Shown here: positions 18,074 to 25,798 of the stretch, piece after piece
Layout: each line of letters starts with the position of its first letter
How positions within the stretch are numbered: the stretch's first letter is position 1
From: Bacillota bacterium
GTDB lineage: Bacteria > Bacillota > SHA-98 > UBA4971
Assembly: GCA_024653485.1 (NCBI GenBank)
Contig: JANLFY010000009.1
Span: 62,001 to 126,000, forward strand
DNA length: 64,000 nt
Direction: 5' to 3'
Notes under the pieces: generated by a model
The model's database searches: none
Told to the model about the DNA's origin: nothing
The model's input: the letters and a program-made list of their open reading frames with translations, nothing else
Made by a program: the position numbers and the translations under genes

Positions 18074-18150
18074 TGGTGCGACGTGCTGGAATTGAACCAG
18101 CGACCTCAGCGATGTCAACGCTGCGCTCTAGCCAACTGAGCTAACGCCGC
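18074..18150 (-). tRNA. tRNA-Val (GAC)
   Basis: Complete 77-nt cloverleaf on the minus strand: acceptor GCGGCGT/ACGTCGC, D-arm GCTC...GAGC, anticodon stem CAGCG/CGCTG with loop TTGACAT (GAC), T-arm GCTGG TTCAATT CCAGC, discriminator A and encoded CCA. Confidence 0.96.
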
Positions 18151-18338
18151 ACTTCACGATGGGATCATGGCTTCAGGGCCTATCATCGCCCTGTGCACAG
18201 TTCTATTTTACGGATCGTCGCCACTCTTGTCAAGCTCGAAGACAGCTCTCAAAGTGTAGCTGTCGCTCCGCGTCGCTCGGTCACCATGCGCCCGCGTCAG
18301 CAGGCTTCATGGCATGGCACTGGGCGAAGGCGGATCCC

Positions 18339-18830
18339 TCAAGGCGCCACTTCCACCTTTGCTATCATCCCACCCGGGAACATGTCTCTGTTCACGATGT
18401 GGCCGTGGTCGCGGTCGCGAATGTAGCACTCTCCCGGGACTTCCAGGATAACCAATACATTCAATCTCTCGCAGGATCCGATTGTAGGCGTCGTCCTCTC
18501 GTACGACGCGTCCACGGCTCGTGTCGCGAGGGGATAGGAATCTCCGGCCACGACACGACCTACGAGCCCTCCGAGGTAGAGACCGTGATTCTGGAACCCC
18601 GTATTGGCTATCCGCGACAGGAGCCTCTGCCCTACCCTCGCCACAATCCTCGACCAAGAGGGCTGGCTTGGTAGCGAACGGTCTCGATCGTCCTTTACGG
18701 TGTCCGGGTAGGAGCGCCCGTTGACCACCCAGTAGTCAGGCGTATAGTCGAGGACATCGTACTCCTGCCCCGAACCGAGAGCTTCATGCATGAGACTGTC
18801 CATCTCCCCGAGGATGAGCGGCCTGGTCAC
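18339..18830 (-). pseudogene. Multicopper oxidase remnant
   Basis: A 163-residue frame aligns by eye to one cupredoxin domain of multicopper oxidases: YTPDYWVVNGRSYPDTV, then RLLSRIANTGFQNHGLYLGG, VVAGDSYPL and a degenerate VLVILEVPGECYIRDRDHGH. The first domain with HxH copper ligands and the final HCH-type ligand block are absent, so it cannot be a functional oxidase. It starts at GTG (TRPLILGEMDSL), which is in the middle of the family's length. I read it as the decayed remains of a larger gene; a short standalone cupredoxin protein is the less likely alternative. Confidence 0.6.
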
Positions 18831-19251
18831 CTAAGCATGAATATGCTATTGTGTGGGCCGCAGCAGTCCCGACGACCTGACCGGGCCGCGGTCAGGGGCA
18901 CGAAGATGCGCGAAGCACTCGTCCTGTATCGAACGGTTTCGGGCTTCGCGCGATCACTTCGTTCAGAGGCCGCCCCAAATGCCTTACATCGGCCGTGTGC
19001 GCCGCGGCCCGTCGGTCCCGAGACATCGTCCGCGCCACCGCGCCGGTTTCCGCGAGAACCGTGGGCCTCAATGGCACGCGCCCAAGCCAGCGGTCCCCGC
19101 GGCGATAGCGTGCTTCGGGTCAGCGGAACAGGTCTGGCGAAGGTGCTGACCGGAACCCAGCGGACAATGGAGCTTCGTGCCCGCCTGAACGCACACTTGC
19201 GCGTCCGCGAGATGTGTTGCGAGCACGAACGCCATGCCTCCAATACCAAGA
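18831..19251. other. Gene-poor stretch upstream of the oxidase remnant
   Basis: Open frames exist on both strands but none shows recognisable motifs or a convincing ribosome binding site. It may be fully decayed sequence of the same lost gene. Confidence 0.4.
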
Positions 19252-19500
19252 TCAGTACTGCAGCCCACCTGAACCGGGCATTCCCGGCGTCCCTGGCATC
19301 ATAGGTTCGATCACGTTGCACTCGGGAACCCCGATCCTTCTGAGGAACGCGAATTCCTCGGGCGACACCACAACTATGGTGAGCCTATTCTGGATCTGGT
19401 CCTCGATCACGAGAAAGTGCTGATTCATGCCGAATCTGAAGACACAGTGGAAGACGAGTCGGGCGCCCACCACGTGCATGGTCCCAGCCTGCTCTGACAT
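19252..19500 (-). CDS. Small hypothetical protein
   Basis: 82 residues from ATG at 19500, preceded by GGGGGG at about 9 bases. The middle is hydrophobic/beta-rich (LVFHCVFRFGMNQHFLVIED, RLTIVVVSPEEFAFLRRIGV) and the C-terminus is Pro/Gly-rich (EPMMPGTPGMPGSGG), a composition seen in exported or spore-surface proteins. I do not recognise the family. Codon use resembles neighbouring real genes and the start signal is good. Confidence 0.5.
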   Translation of the reverse strand: MSEQAGTMHVVGARLVFHCVFRFGMNQHFLVIEDQIQNRLTIVVVSPEEFAFLRRIGVPECNVIEPMMPGTPGMPGSGGLQY

Positions 19501-20017
19501 TATCCTCATCCCCCCTTCACACCGGCAGTCCACTTCATACTATGAGCTTGGTGGGCAACCTGTTCACTCGGAGCCCATCTATGGTTTGACAGCCCAGGCT
19601 GAGGACTACCGGACGCCGCATGGTGCCCCTGGCCAAGCGTGTCGCCACGTACCAGACCGCCAGAAGGATGGAAAGTTCATTCGGGACTGGGCCGCACGCG
19701 TCCGGGACGAGAGCACAACTCCCGTGCGAACACAGATGACATGGCGGGAAACAGCTGTGGGAGCTGAAGAGAATACGCGAAACCAGTGCGCGGTGAAGCC
19801 GACATCGTTCCCAGCTGCGAGTCGCAGGGTCATCTGTGAGACAGCCGCTCCGGGCCAGACCCCCAGCGCCAGGTCCGCGTGGCCACGACCGGTCCGCGCG
19901 CTGGCGAGCAGCCCAGCAGGCGCAGCATCTGGAACAGCTTCGTTGCAGAAAAAGCGGCTGGAGATCTGGAGCTGGGACTTGGCGTCACGAGGCCACATGG
20001 CAGGCCGTACATAATCA
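19501..20017. other. Intergenic region
   Basis: About 515 bases between the small protein gene and tRNA-Cys. I see no gene, clear repeat or terminator. The minus-strand frame that crosses it runs through the tRNA gene and is therefore unlikely to be real. Confidence 0.5.
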
Positions 20018-20091
20018 TGGAGGCGACACCCGGATTCGAACCGGGGATAGCGGTTTTGCAGACCGCTGCCTTGCCACTTGGCTATGTCGCC
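20018..20091 (-). tRNA. tRNA-Cys (GCA)
   Basis: 74-nt minus-strand cloverleaf: acceptor GGCGACA/TGTCGCC, anticodon loop CTGCAAA (GCA), T-loop TTCGAAT, discriminator T, encoded CCA. Confidence 0.96.
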
Positions 20092-20112
20092 CCACTGCGC
20101 TATATATAAACA

Positions 20113-20187
20113 TGGAGCGGAAGACGGGATTTGAACCCGCGACCCTCGCCTTGGCAAGGCGATGCTCTACCCCTGAGCCACTTCCGC
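20113..20187 (-). tRNA. tRNA-Gly (GCC)
   Basis: 75-nt minus-strand cloverleaf: acceptor GCGGAAG/CTTCCGC, anticodon loop TTGCCAA (GCC), T-loop TTCAAAT, discriminator T, encoded CCA. It lies 21 bp upstream of tRNA-Cys, so the two are probably co-transcribed. Confidence 0.96.
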
Positions 20188-20622
20188 TCGAATCATTGTT
20201 CTGCCTCGAGTGCGTCAGTCGCGGCGGCCCTGCCGCCTCGCGTACCGGTGTGCAGCTCGCACTATCGAGTTTACCACGTCCCCGCCCACTTTGCAATACC
20301 CTTTTCACGTATCCGCAGCGGCGCCGTCGGGCAGCTGAGGCATGTCCACACCACCTTCGCGTCGGCCGTCGCGCCCCATGGCGGCCACAGCGGCTCCTCC
20401 ACTGCTTCCCGTGGCGCCTGTCGGTCCGACGCTCACCTCGTGCCTCGTGTCGTACCCCGAGGTGGCGTACAGCCTGGGTCGGGCGTCGTACAGCCGGCGC
20501 CCGAATACCTTGCCTGGAGGTCTAGTCCAAGTCAAAGGCGGGAATACTCCACGTGGAGGTCTTCGCCGAGTTGACAGGGCGCTTTCACTCCACGGGAAGA
20601 ATCCACGGAAGGGATGAGGATC
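20188..20622. other. Intergenic region between tRNA-Gly and the BON protein
   Basis: No gene supported. A CTCCACGTGGAG palindrome lies near 20548-20559, upstream of the BON gene, and GCGTACAGCC/TCGTACAGCC direct repeats lie near 20470-20500. These could be promoter-proximal control elements, but no consensus promoter could be assigned. Confidence 0.4.
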
Positions 20623-21144
20623 ATGGGAGACGGTGACGAAGATCGCCGCCTGGCTGAAACCGTACTAGAGTCCATCAGGAATGATGACGGTCTTAGTGCG
20701 TACGAAATAAACGTCAGCGCGCACGACGGAGTCGTCCGTCTCGGCGGCATCGTGGACGTCTTGGCTGAGAAGATGAGAGCGGAGGAAGTGGCCGCCAAAG
20801 TCGAAGGTGTCGTCGCTGTGGAAAACGACCTCACTGTCTGCACGGATGGCCAGATCACGGACGATGACGTCGACTTCGAGGTCTCGGAGGAGTTGAGACT
20901 CGATCCCCAGGTAAACGTGGCCCGGATCTACGCGGAGAGCAAGCGCGGGGTCGTCCACCTGTACGGTGAGGCGGACTCTCTCGATCGCAGGAACGCGGCA
21001 GTTGCGGCGGCCGCAAGGGCACGAGGAGTCAAGGACATCGTGAGTCACATAAAGGTAACAGGCGAGGACGAGCGGGGAGGTCCGATCGAGGGTGACCGGG
21101 CTGGGGTCAAAGGCACTTCGCCGCAGGACGCTGACTTGCACTAG
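20623..21144 (+). CDS. BON domain protein (two BON repeats)
   Basis: About 173 residues from ATG at 20623 (MGDGDEDRRLAET) with GGAAGGG upstream; ATG at 20614 is the alternative. Two BON repeats are visible: YEINVSAHDGVVRLGGIVDVLAEKMRAEEVAAKVEGVVAV... (first) and VNVARIYAESKRGVVHLYGEADSLDRRNAAVAAA (second). BON domains bind phospholipid or envelope surfaces, but this one has no signal peptide and is very acidic, so it is probably cytoplasmic. Function unknown. It is a lone plus-strand gene in a minus-strand neighbourhood. Confidence 0.75.
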   Translation: MGDGDEDRRLAETVLESIRNDDGLSAYEINVSAHDGVVRLGGIVDVLAEKMRAEEVAAKVEGVVAVENDLTVCTDGQITDDDVDFEVSEELRLDPQVNVARIYAESKRGVVHLYGEADSLDRRNAAVAAAARARGVKDIVSHIKVTGEDERGGPIEGDRAGVKGTSPQDADLH

Positions 21145-21602
21145 GAGCCGCCTAGCACCGAAGGTCCGCGTCGTCCCGTTCGGGGTCAGGCTGCGCCTCG
21201 GCAGCGCGCTCTGCCCGCTCAATGCAAGGTGTACACCTCGGCGCCAGCCGGTCCGACTGCCCTAGCTGGCGCCTGAAGATCCCGGGTCCTTGGGGCACGC
21301 GGTCCTCCCCATTCTGTGACCAACATGGAAGCTCCCGACATCCTGATGAGTCTTTGCAGACGAACCTCGCAGATGGCCGCCGGACACCGACGGTGCGGCG
21401 AGAGGAACCGTGTCCGGCGGTGCACAGAGGTCACGCGCGTCTCGTGCTCGAGCGCGTTTCCATGGGCGCAAACCTGGCCGACTGCGCGGGCCGTTAGGTG
21501 GCCTACACGTGGACCATGGATAACGATGAACGCGAGGGATGCGTACTCACGTCCGCTCCGTATTGATTGCGTCGCCGGACCCATGGTCCGGCTGGCCCCA
21601 CG
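21145..21602. other. Intergenic region with no supported gene
   Basis: About 460 bases between the BON gene and the convergent sugar-dehydrogenase remnant. Short random frames only. It may include eroded 3' flank of that remnant. Confidence 0.45.
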
Positions 21603-22170
21603 TCACGTTCGGCGAATCCTCCACAGAGTCCCCGATCTTGCCCACGGGATTACTCCGGCCAGGTTCGGCTCCAGGACTCCGAAGTCAACCGCGTAGAGGT
21701 TGTCTCATGAAGGATCGAACTTCGCGTCCACAGGGCGCGTCGGCCCCAGACCGCCTGGTCCGGGGCGGCTGATCATCGGGAAATCGTTGACTTGCCGCGT
21801 CCTCAGGTTCGCTCGGACCACCTTGGACCCACGCATGCTCGGAGAACGCCCGGTGACTGGTGCCCCTGTACCAAGCTGAGCCACGAATGCCTCCCCTACG
21901 CACCCAAAGCGATAGCTAGTCGAAAAACCGAACTTCGCAGTCGGGTTTGCAATCGGCTCCCCTGCCAAGAGGTCGGGCCAGACGTACCACGCGCCGCGGA
22001 CGATTTCCCACATCGGATCGGGCGCATTGGTCACGGGCCTGCTCCCTCAGTCGTCGTACCCCTGCTCGATGGCCAACAGCCTGCCACCGGGCTAGAATCC
22101 AAGCCCGAACACGTTCCTGAGGCCGTCTGCAAACCTCTCGAGATGAGACGCGTTGGGGTCGAACAGGCAG
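21603..22170 (-). pseudogene. Sugar/sorbosone dehydrogenase-like beta-propeller pseudogene
   Basis: One minus-strand frame gives a coherent propeller protein fragment: FDPNASHLERFADGLRNVFG, PGGRLLAIEQGYDD, GSRPVTNAPDPMWEIVRGAW, WPDLLAGEPIANP, GSKVVRANLRTRQVNDF, RPVDAKFDPS, DNLYAVDFGVLEPNLAG, ending SGTLWRIRRT. It is broken by TAG (after FGLGF), TGA (GYDD*GSRP) and TGA (DPS*DNLY); each is one base from the expected Ser, Arg and Gly codons. The N-terminal part is missing. Such soluble GSDH-type propellers usually oxidise sugars with PQQ or are of unknown role. Confidence 0.75.
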
Positions 22171-22266
22171 AGTGCGAGAAGCGGACGAAGCGCGAGAATC
22201 AAATGAAGCGTGAGGGCCGGACGGGGGCACAAGACTCTCACTTCCCGCAGCCCCCCCCACGAAAAA

Positions 22267-22342
<76 letters not shown>

Positions 22343-22350
22343 TAGAAAAA

Positions 22351-22428
22351 TGGCGGAAGCGACGGGATTCGAACCCGCGGTCTCCTGCGTGACAGGCAGG
22401 TATGTTAGACCAGCTACACCACGCCTCC
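22351..22428 (-). tRNA. tRNA-Asp (GTC)
   Basis: 78-nt minus-strand cloverleaf: acceptor GGAGGCG/CGCTTCC with one G-U pair, anticodon stem-loop CCTGC-CTGTCAC-GCAGG (GTC), T-loop TTCGAAT, discriminator G as usual for Asp, encoded CCA. Confidence 0.95.
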
Positions 22429-22462
22429 GCTCAAATCTATATTCGACTGTGGTGTTTGCCTC

Positions 22463-22538
22463 TGGTGGGCGAAGGCAGATTTGAACTGCCGACCCCCTCC
22501 TTGTAAGGGAGGTGCTCTCCCAACTGAGCTATTCGCCC
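22463..22538 (-). tRNA. tRNA-Val (TAC)
   Basis: 76-nt minus-strand cloverleaf: acceptor GGGCGAA/TTCGCCC, anticodon loop CTTACAA (TAC), T-loop TTCAAAT, discriminator A, encoded CCA. First of a Val-Asp-Phe run. Confidence 0.97.
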
Positions 22539-22656
22539 GTTGCCCACGGTTGCGTTCCGGCTGAACGTCCCGGCGCAACACCGATTATAAACCAACCCAC
22601 AGGGCGAGTCAAGAGGGATTTCCCGCCCCCCGGGGTCGCTTCGCGCACCGCCTCCG

Positions 22657-23694
22657 CTACCTCCCTCTCCGAGACGCGTTCGCCACGCGTTCCAGGAGGT
22701 CGATCTCCTCCAGCGCTTTGCCCGCACCCATCACAACGCTCATGAGCGGATTGTCCGCGCATCGCACCGGCATTCCTGTCTCCTTGGAGATGTAGCGGTC
22801 TATTCCGCGTAGCAGGGCTCCTCCACCCGTAACGACTATCTCCTTGTCTATCACGTCGCCTATGAGCTCCGGCGGAGTGTTCTCAAGGGTGCTACGAACG
22901 CCTGCGGCGATCGCCGCCATCGGCTCTGACAGAGCCTCCCGTACCTCCTGCGACGCCAGGATGATGCTCTTGGGTAGGCCTGTGACGTAGTCTCTCCCGC
23001 GCACCTCCATCGAGAGCTCTTCCTCCAGAGGCCAAACCGAGCCGATGCCGATTTTCACGTCCTCAGCGGTCCTCTCGCCGATCATTAGGTTGTAGTTCCG
23101 CCGCACGTGCCGAACGATCGCCTCGTCCATGTCGTCGCCGCCCACCCTCACAGAGCAGCCGGAGACGATTCCGCCCAGCGAGATCACGGCAGCATTGGTC
23201 ATGCCCCCGCCGACATCCACGACCATGCTCCCGGTCGGCTCTTGCACGGGAAGGCCGACTCCGATGGCCGCCGCCACAGGCTCCTCTATGAGAAACGCCG
23301 CCCGGGCGCCCGCCTCAATCGTCGCGTCGATCACCGCTCTGCGCTCCACCTCGGTCACGTCGGCGGGGACCGAGACGATGACTCTCGGGCGCACCAGCGC
23401 CCTTCCGCGGCAGCCCCTCTTTATGAGGTAGCGAAGGAGGTGCTTGGTCATCTCGAAATTCGCGATCACGCCCTGTTTCAGAGGACGCACCGCCCGGATG
23501 GCTCCCGGCGTTCTGCCGATCATCTGCTTGGCCTCGTTGCCCACGGCCAGCACCTCGCCGCTGACCTCTTCGATAGCCACCACCGACGGTTCAAACATGA
23601 CCACGCCGCGTCTTGTCACGTACACGAGCGAGTTCGCCGTGCCTAAGTCTATCGCCATGTCGCGCACAAAAAAGCTGTACCCGTTACGCGCCAC
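22657..23694 (-). CDS. mreB: Rod shape-determining protein of the MreB/Mbl family
   Basis: 345 residues, full length. Actin-fold motifs are present: phosphate 1 MAIDLGTANSLVYV, connect/phosphate 2 VVDVGGGMTNAAVISLG and adenosine VVTGGGALLRGIDRYI. It forms membrane-bound filaments that steer lateral cell-wall synthesis. The start is GTG with AAGGAG 9 bases upstream. mreC and mreD do not follow, so this is an unlinked paralogue like Bacillus Mbl. A tRNA run follows and a tiny basic gene precedes it. Confidence 0.93.
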   Translation of the reverse strand: MARNGYSFFVRDMAIDLGTANSLVYVTRRGVVMFEPSVVAIEEVSGEVLAVGNEAKQMIGRTPGAIRAVRPLKQGVIANFEMTKHLLRYLIKRGCRGRALVRPRVIVSVPADVTEVERRAVIDATIEAGARAAFLIEEPVAAAIGVGLPVQEPTGSMVVDVGGGMTNAAVISLGGIVSGCSVRVGGDDMDEAIVRHVRRNYNLMIGERTAEDVKIGIGSVWPLEEELSMEVRGRDYVTGLPKSIILASQEVREALSEPMAAIAAGVRSTLENTPPELIGDVIDKEIVVTGGGALLRGIDRYISKETGMPVRCADNPLMSVVMGAGKALEEIDLLERVANASRRGR

Positions 23695-23732
23695 AATCCT
23701 GCGCTCCTTCTCTTACTTTCATTCTTCCATCT

Positions 23733-23849
23733 TCATTGCTTGGTCAGGATCTGGAACCTGTTTTCGCCCTGATGCTGGGCTTTGGAAGCCTGAGTCTTCT
23801 GCTTCTTGGGCTTCTTCTTCTCCCTTTTCGACGGCACCTTTGCTCCCAC
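23733..23849 (-). CDS. Small lysine-rich protein
   Basis: 38 residues from GTG (GAKVPSKREKKKPKKQKT, ending NRFQILTKQ) with GGAGGG about 6 bases upstream. The N-terminal half is almost entirely Lys/Arg/Pro and the end is neutral. It lies 38 bp upstream of mreB on the same strand. I do not recognise the family; nucleic-acid or ribosome binding is a guess from the charge. Confidence 0.45.
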   Translation of the reverse strand: MGAKVPSKREKKKPKKQKTQASKAQHQGENRFQILTKQ

Positions 23850-23934
23850 GACGATCCCTCCCTGGATCGACTCAACTCCACGTACGGCATCAAAACTCTC
23901 AAAGAGCTATTCTATACTGCTCCCGTCATTCCTG

Positions 23935-24741
23935 CTATCCCCCGCTCTCCGAAGGAGCGTTCCCACCACTTCCCATGCGTACCGCATCCACCAACGCCGC
24001 AAGGGTTGGCCCGGCCTTGGCGTGAATGACCACATCCGCCCTGCCGTCGTAGCCCGTCGGAGTCAGGTTTATGATGGCAAGGCGGGACGCCAGCTCAGGG
24101 AGATAGCACACCGGCGCCACTTCAAGGCTTGATCCAACGGCGATGAGAAGGTCCGATTCCGCCACGGCGCGCTGGGCGAGAAAGAAGTCCGGGGGAAGAG
24201 GGTCTTCGAAGAGCACCACGTCCGGCTTGACCAGCGCCCCGCACAGATCGCACCTCGGGAGTCCCCCAGCCCTCACGGCGTTGAGCGCCGCCCCCAAGTC
24301 GTATGTCTTCCCGCATCTCACGCACGTGCACGTCCTCATGTTGCCGTGCACCTCGAGAGCACGGCGCGAACCGGCGCGCTGATGGAGGCCATCTATGTTC
24401 TGAGTGACTATGGTATCGATGACGCTCATTCGTTCGAGCGCCGCGAGGGCTCTATGCCCCGCATTCGGCTCAACGGCTCGCAGCATTTCGAAGAGCTTGA
24501 GAATGAACCGGTAGAAGGCTTCAGTCCTGGTTACGAAGGCGGTAGCGGACAGCACTGCCATCGGGTCGACCTGGCTCCACAGCCCAGTGCCGGGGCTGCG
24601 GAAATCGGGAATCCCACTCTCTGTGGATATGCCGGCTCCCGTCAGGACGACACATCTCTTCGCACCTGATATCAGTTCAGCCAGTTCGAAGACCCCTCGA
24701 GACACGGGGGATGACTCTTCACGACCAGTGGTCCCCTGCAT
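23935..24741 (-). CDS. NAD-dependent protein deacylase (sirtuin)
   Basis: About 268 residues from ATG at 24741 with GGAGG 9 bases upstream; a longer open frame to 24930 lacks similarity. Sirtuin motifs: VVLTGAGISTESGIPDFRSP, TQNIDGLHQRAG (catalytic His follows in LEVHGN), a zinc ribbon with CVRC and CDLC, VKPDVVLFEDPLP and GSSLEVAP. It removes acyl groups from lysines using NAD+. It lacks the Ala-Arg/Tyr signature I could use to assign desuccinylase preference with confidence. Confidence 0.92.
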   Translation of the reverse strand: MQGTTGREESSPVSRGVFELAELISGAKRCVVLTGAGISTESGIPDFRSPGTGLWSQVDPMAVLSATAFVTRTEAFYRFILKLFEMLRAVEPNAGHRALAALERMSVIDTIVTQNIDGLHQRAGSRRALEVHGNMRTCTCVRCGKTYDLGAALNAVRAGGLPRCDLCGALVKPDVVLFEDPLPPDFFLAQRAVAESDLLIAVGSSLEVAPVCYLPELASRLAIINLTPTGYDGRADVVIHAKAGPTLAALVDAVRMGSGGNAPSESGG

Positions 24742-24862
24742 CCTCTCCCACCTCCACCCACCGGCTCCTGGTCCGCGAACCGAAGGCGGACGTCGCTCTC
24801 TCGCCCCTCTGGTCCACCGCCCTGTACCATGCTGACGGCAGAGCCCGCTGAAGGCCCTACGT

Positions 24863-25798
24863 TCATTCCATGGCACGGAGCTCGAGCGCGAGTCTCCTGC
24901 GGGCGTAATGAAACAAGTACTGCTGGGCATAGCCCGCGAGGTCTCCGAACCTCTCCCGGGCGAAGTGCGATATCGTGGCGGTAGATACTTTGCTGCCCCC
25001 GAAGTAGCAGTACCGCATCACCCTCGTCATCCACACGTCTATGGGGAAAGCCTGAGGGAACCCGAGTGAGAACAGGAGCACGCAATCGGCGACCTTCTCG
25101 CCCACGCCGTCGAGGCGCATGAGCGCCTCCTTAGCGCCGTCGTACCCGAGCACCCGGAGACCGGCGAAGTCTATGTCGCCGGACGCAACCCTCTCAGCCG
25201 CAGCTTTCACGTACCGCGATCTGAATCCCGCTCCGCACTTCACGAGGTCTAGGACGTCAGCCGACGCCAGCCTACCCGCGGTCGGAAAACTGTAATACAG
25301 GGCCGCCCTGGACCCACCGCAGTCATCTCGCACGCCATCCTCTCCCGCAATGGGATCGCCGTACACGTTCGCAATGCGTTCCACCGTGCGCCGGATGAGC
25401 GGAATGGCATTCCTCGCAGAGAGGATGAACGAAATCAGGCACTCCCATGGCTCTTGCCTTAGCAGACGCAAGCCTGTGAACGCCCCCACCGCGCACTCGA
25501 GCACCGGATCTATCTCGCAGAGCCGTCTTTCGATGCTTGCATGATCGGTGTCGAGGGAGAAGTACTCAACCGCGAGCCGAACGTCGTCCTCACTTGCCGG
25601 CCCCACTAGGACGAGGGAGTCTCCTTCCTGCCTTGCGCGGAGCACCCTACCGCGCACCACCCCTACGAACGCCTCTTCCTCCTTGTTCCACCTGAAGGCT
25701 TGTCCGGAATCCAGAGTCTCTTTGAGGTCAAACGGTGAGATGCCTGAGATGATCGCCTCGCTCTTGTGTATCTCTATCGTAGGCCGAGTCAAGATCAC
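24863..25798 (-). CDS. ogg: OGG1-type 8-oxoguanine DNA glycosylase/lyase
   Basis: 311 residues. The N-terminal OGG domain has SGQAFRWNKEEEAFVGVV. The HhH-GPD core has WECLISFILSARNAIPLI, then LDGVGEKVADCVLLFSLG with the Schiff-base Lys (GVGEKVADC) and the catalytic Asp in QAFPIDVWMTRVM. It excises 8-oxoguanine and nicks the abasic site. The ATG overlaps the stop of the UPF0182 gene by 4 bases, implying coupled translation. An OGG1-type enzyme in an anaerobe suggests oxygen-stress exposure. Confidence 0.92.
   Translation of the reverse strand: MILTRPTIEIHKSEAIISGISPFDLKETLDSGQAFRWNKEEEAFVGVVRGRVLRARQEGDSLVLVGPASEDDVRLAVEYFSLDTDHASIERRLCEIDPVLECAVGAFTGLRLLRQEPWECLISFILSARNAIPLIRRTVERIANVYGDPIAGEDGVRDDCGGSRAALYYSFPTAGRLASADVLDLVKCGAGFRSRYVKAAAERVASGDIDFAGLRVLGYDGAKEALMRLDGVGEKVADCVLLFSLGFPQAFPIDVWMTRVMRYCYFGGSKVSTATISHFARERFGDLAGYAQQYLFHYARRRLALELRAME

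Noticed and set aside
19606-20157. 183-codon minus-strand frame across the tRNA-Cys/Gly genes
   Set aside because: It runs through two complete tRNA genes, so it cannot be a normal coding gene.
21603-22170. In-frame TGA codons as selenocysteine
   Set aside because: The positions correspond to Arg and Gly in the family, a TAG is also present, and no SECIS-like context was evident; decay explains it better.
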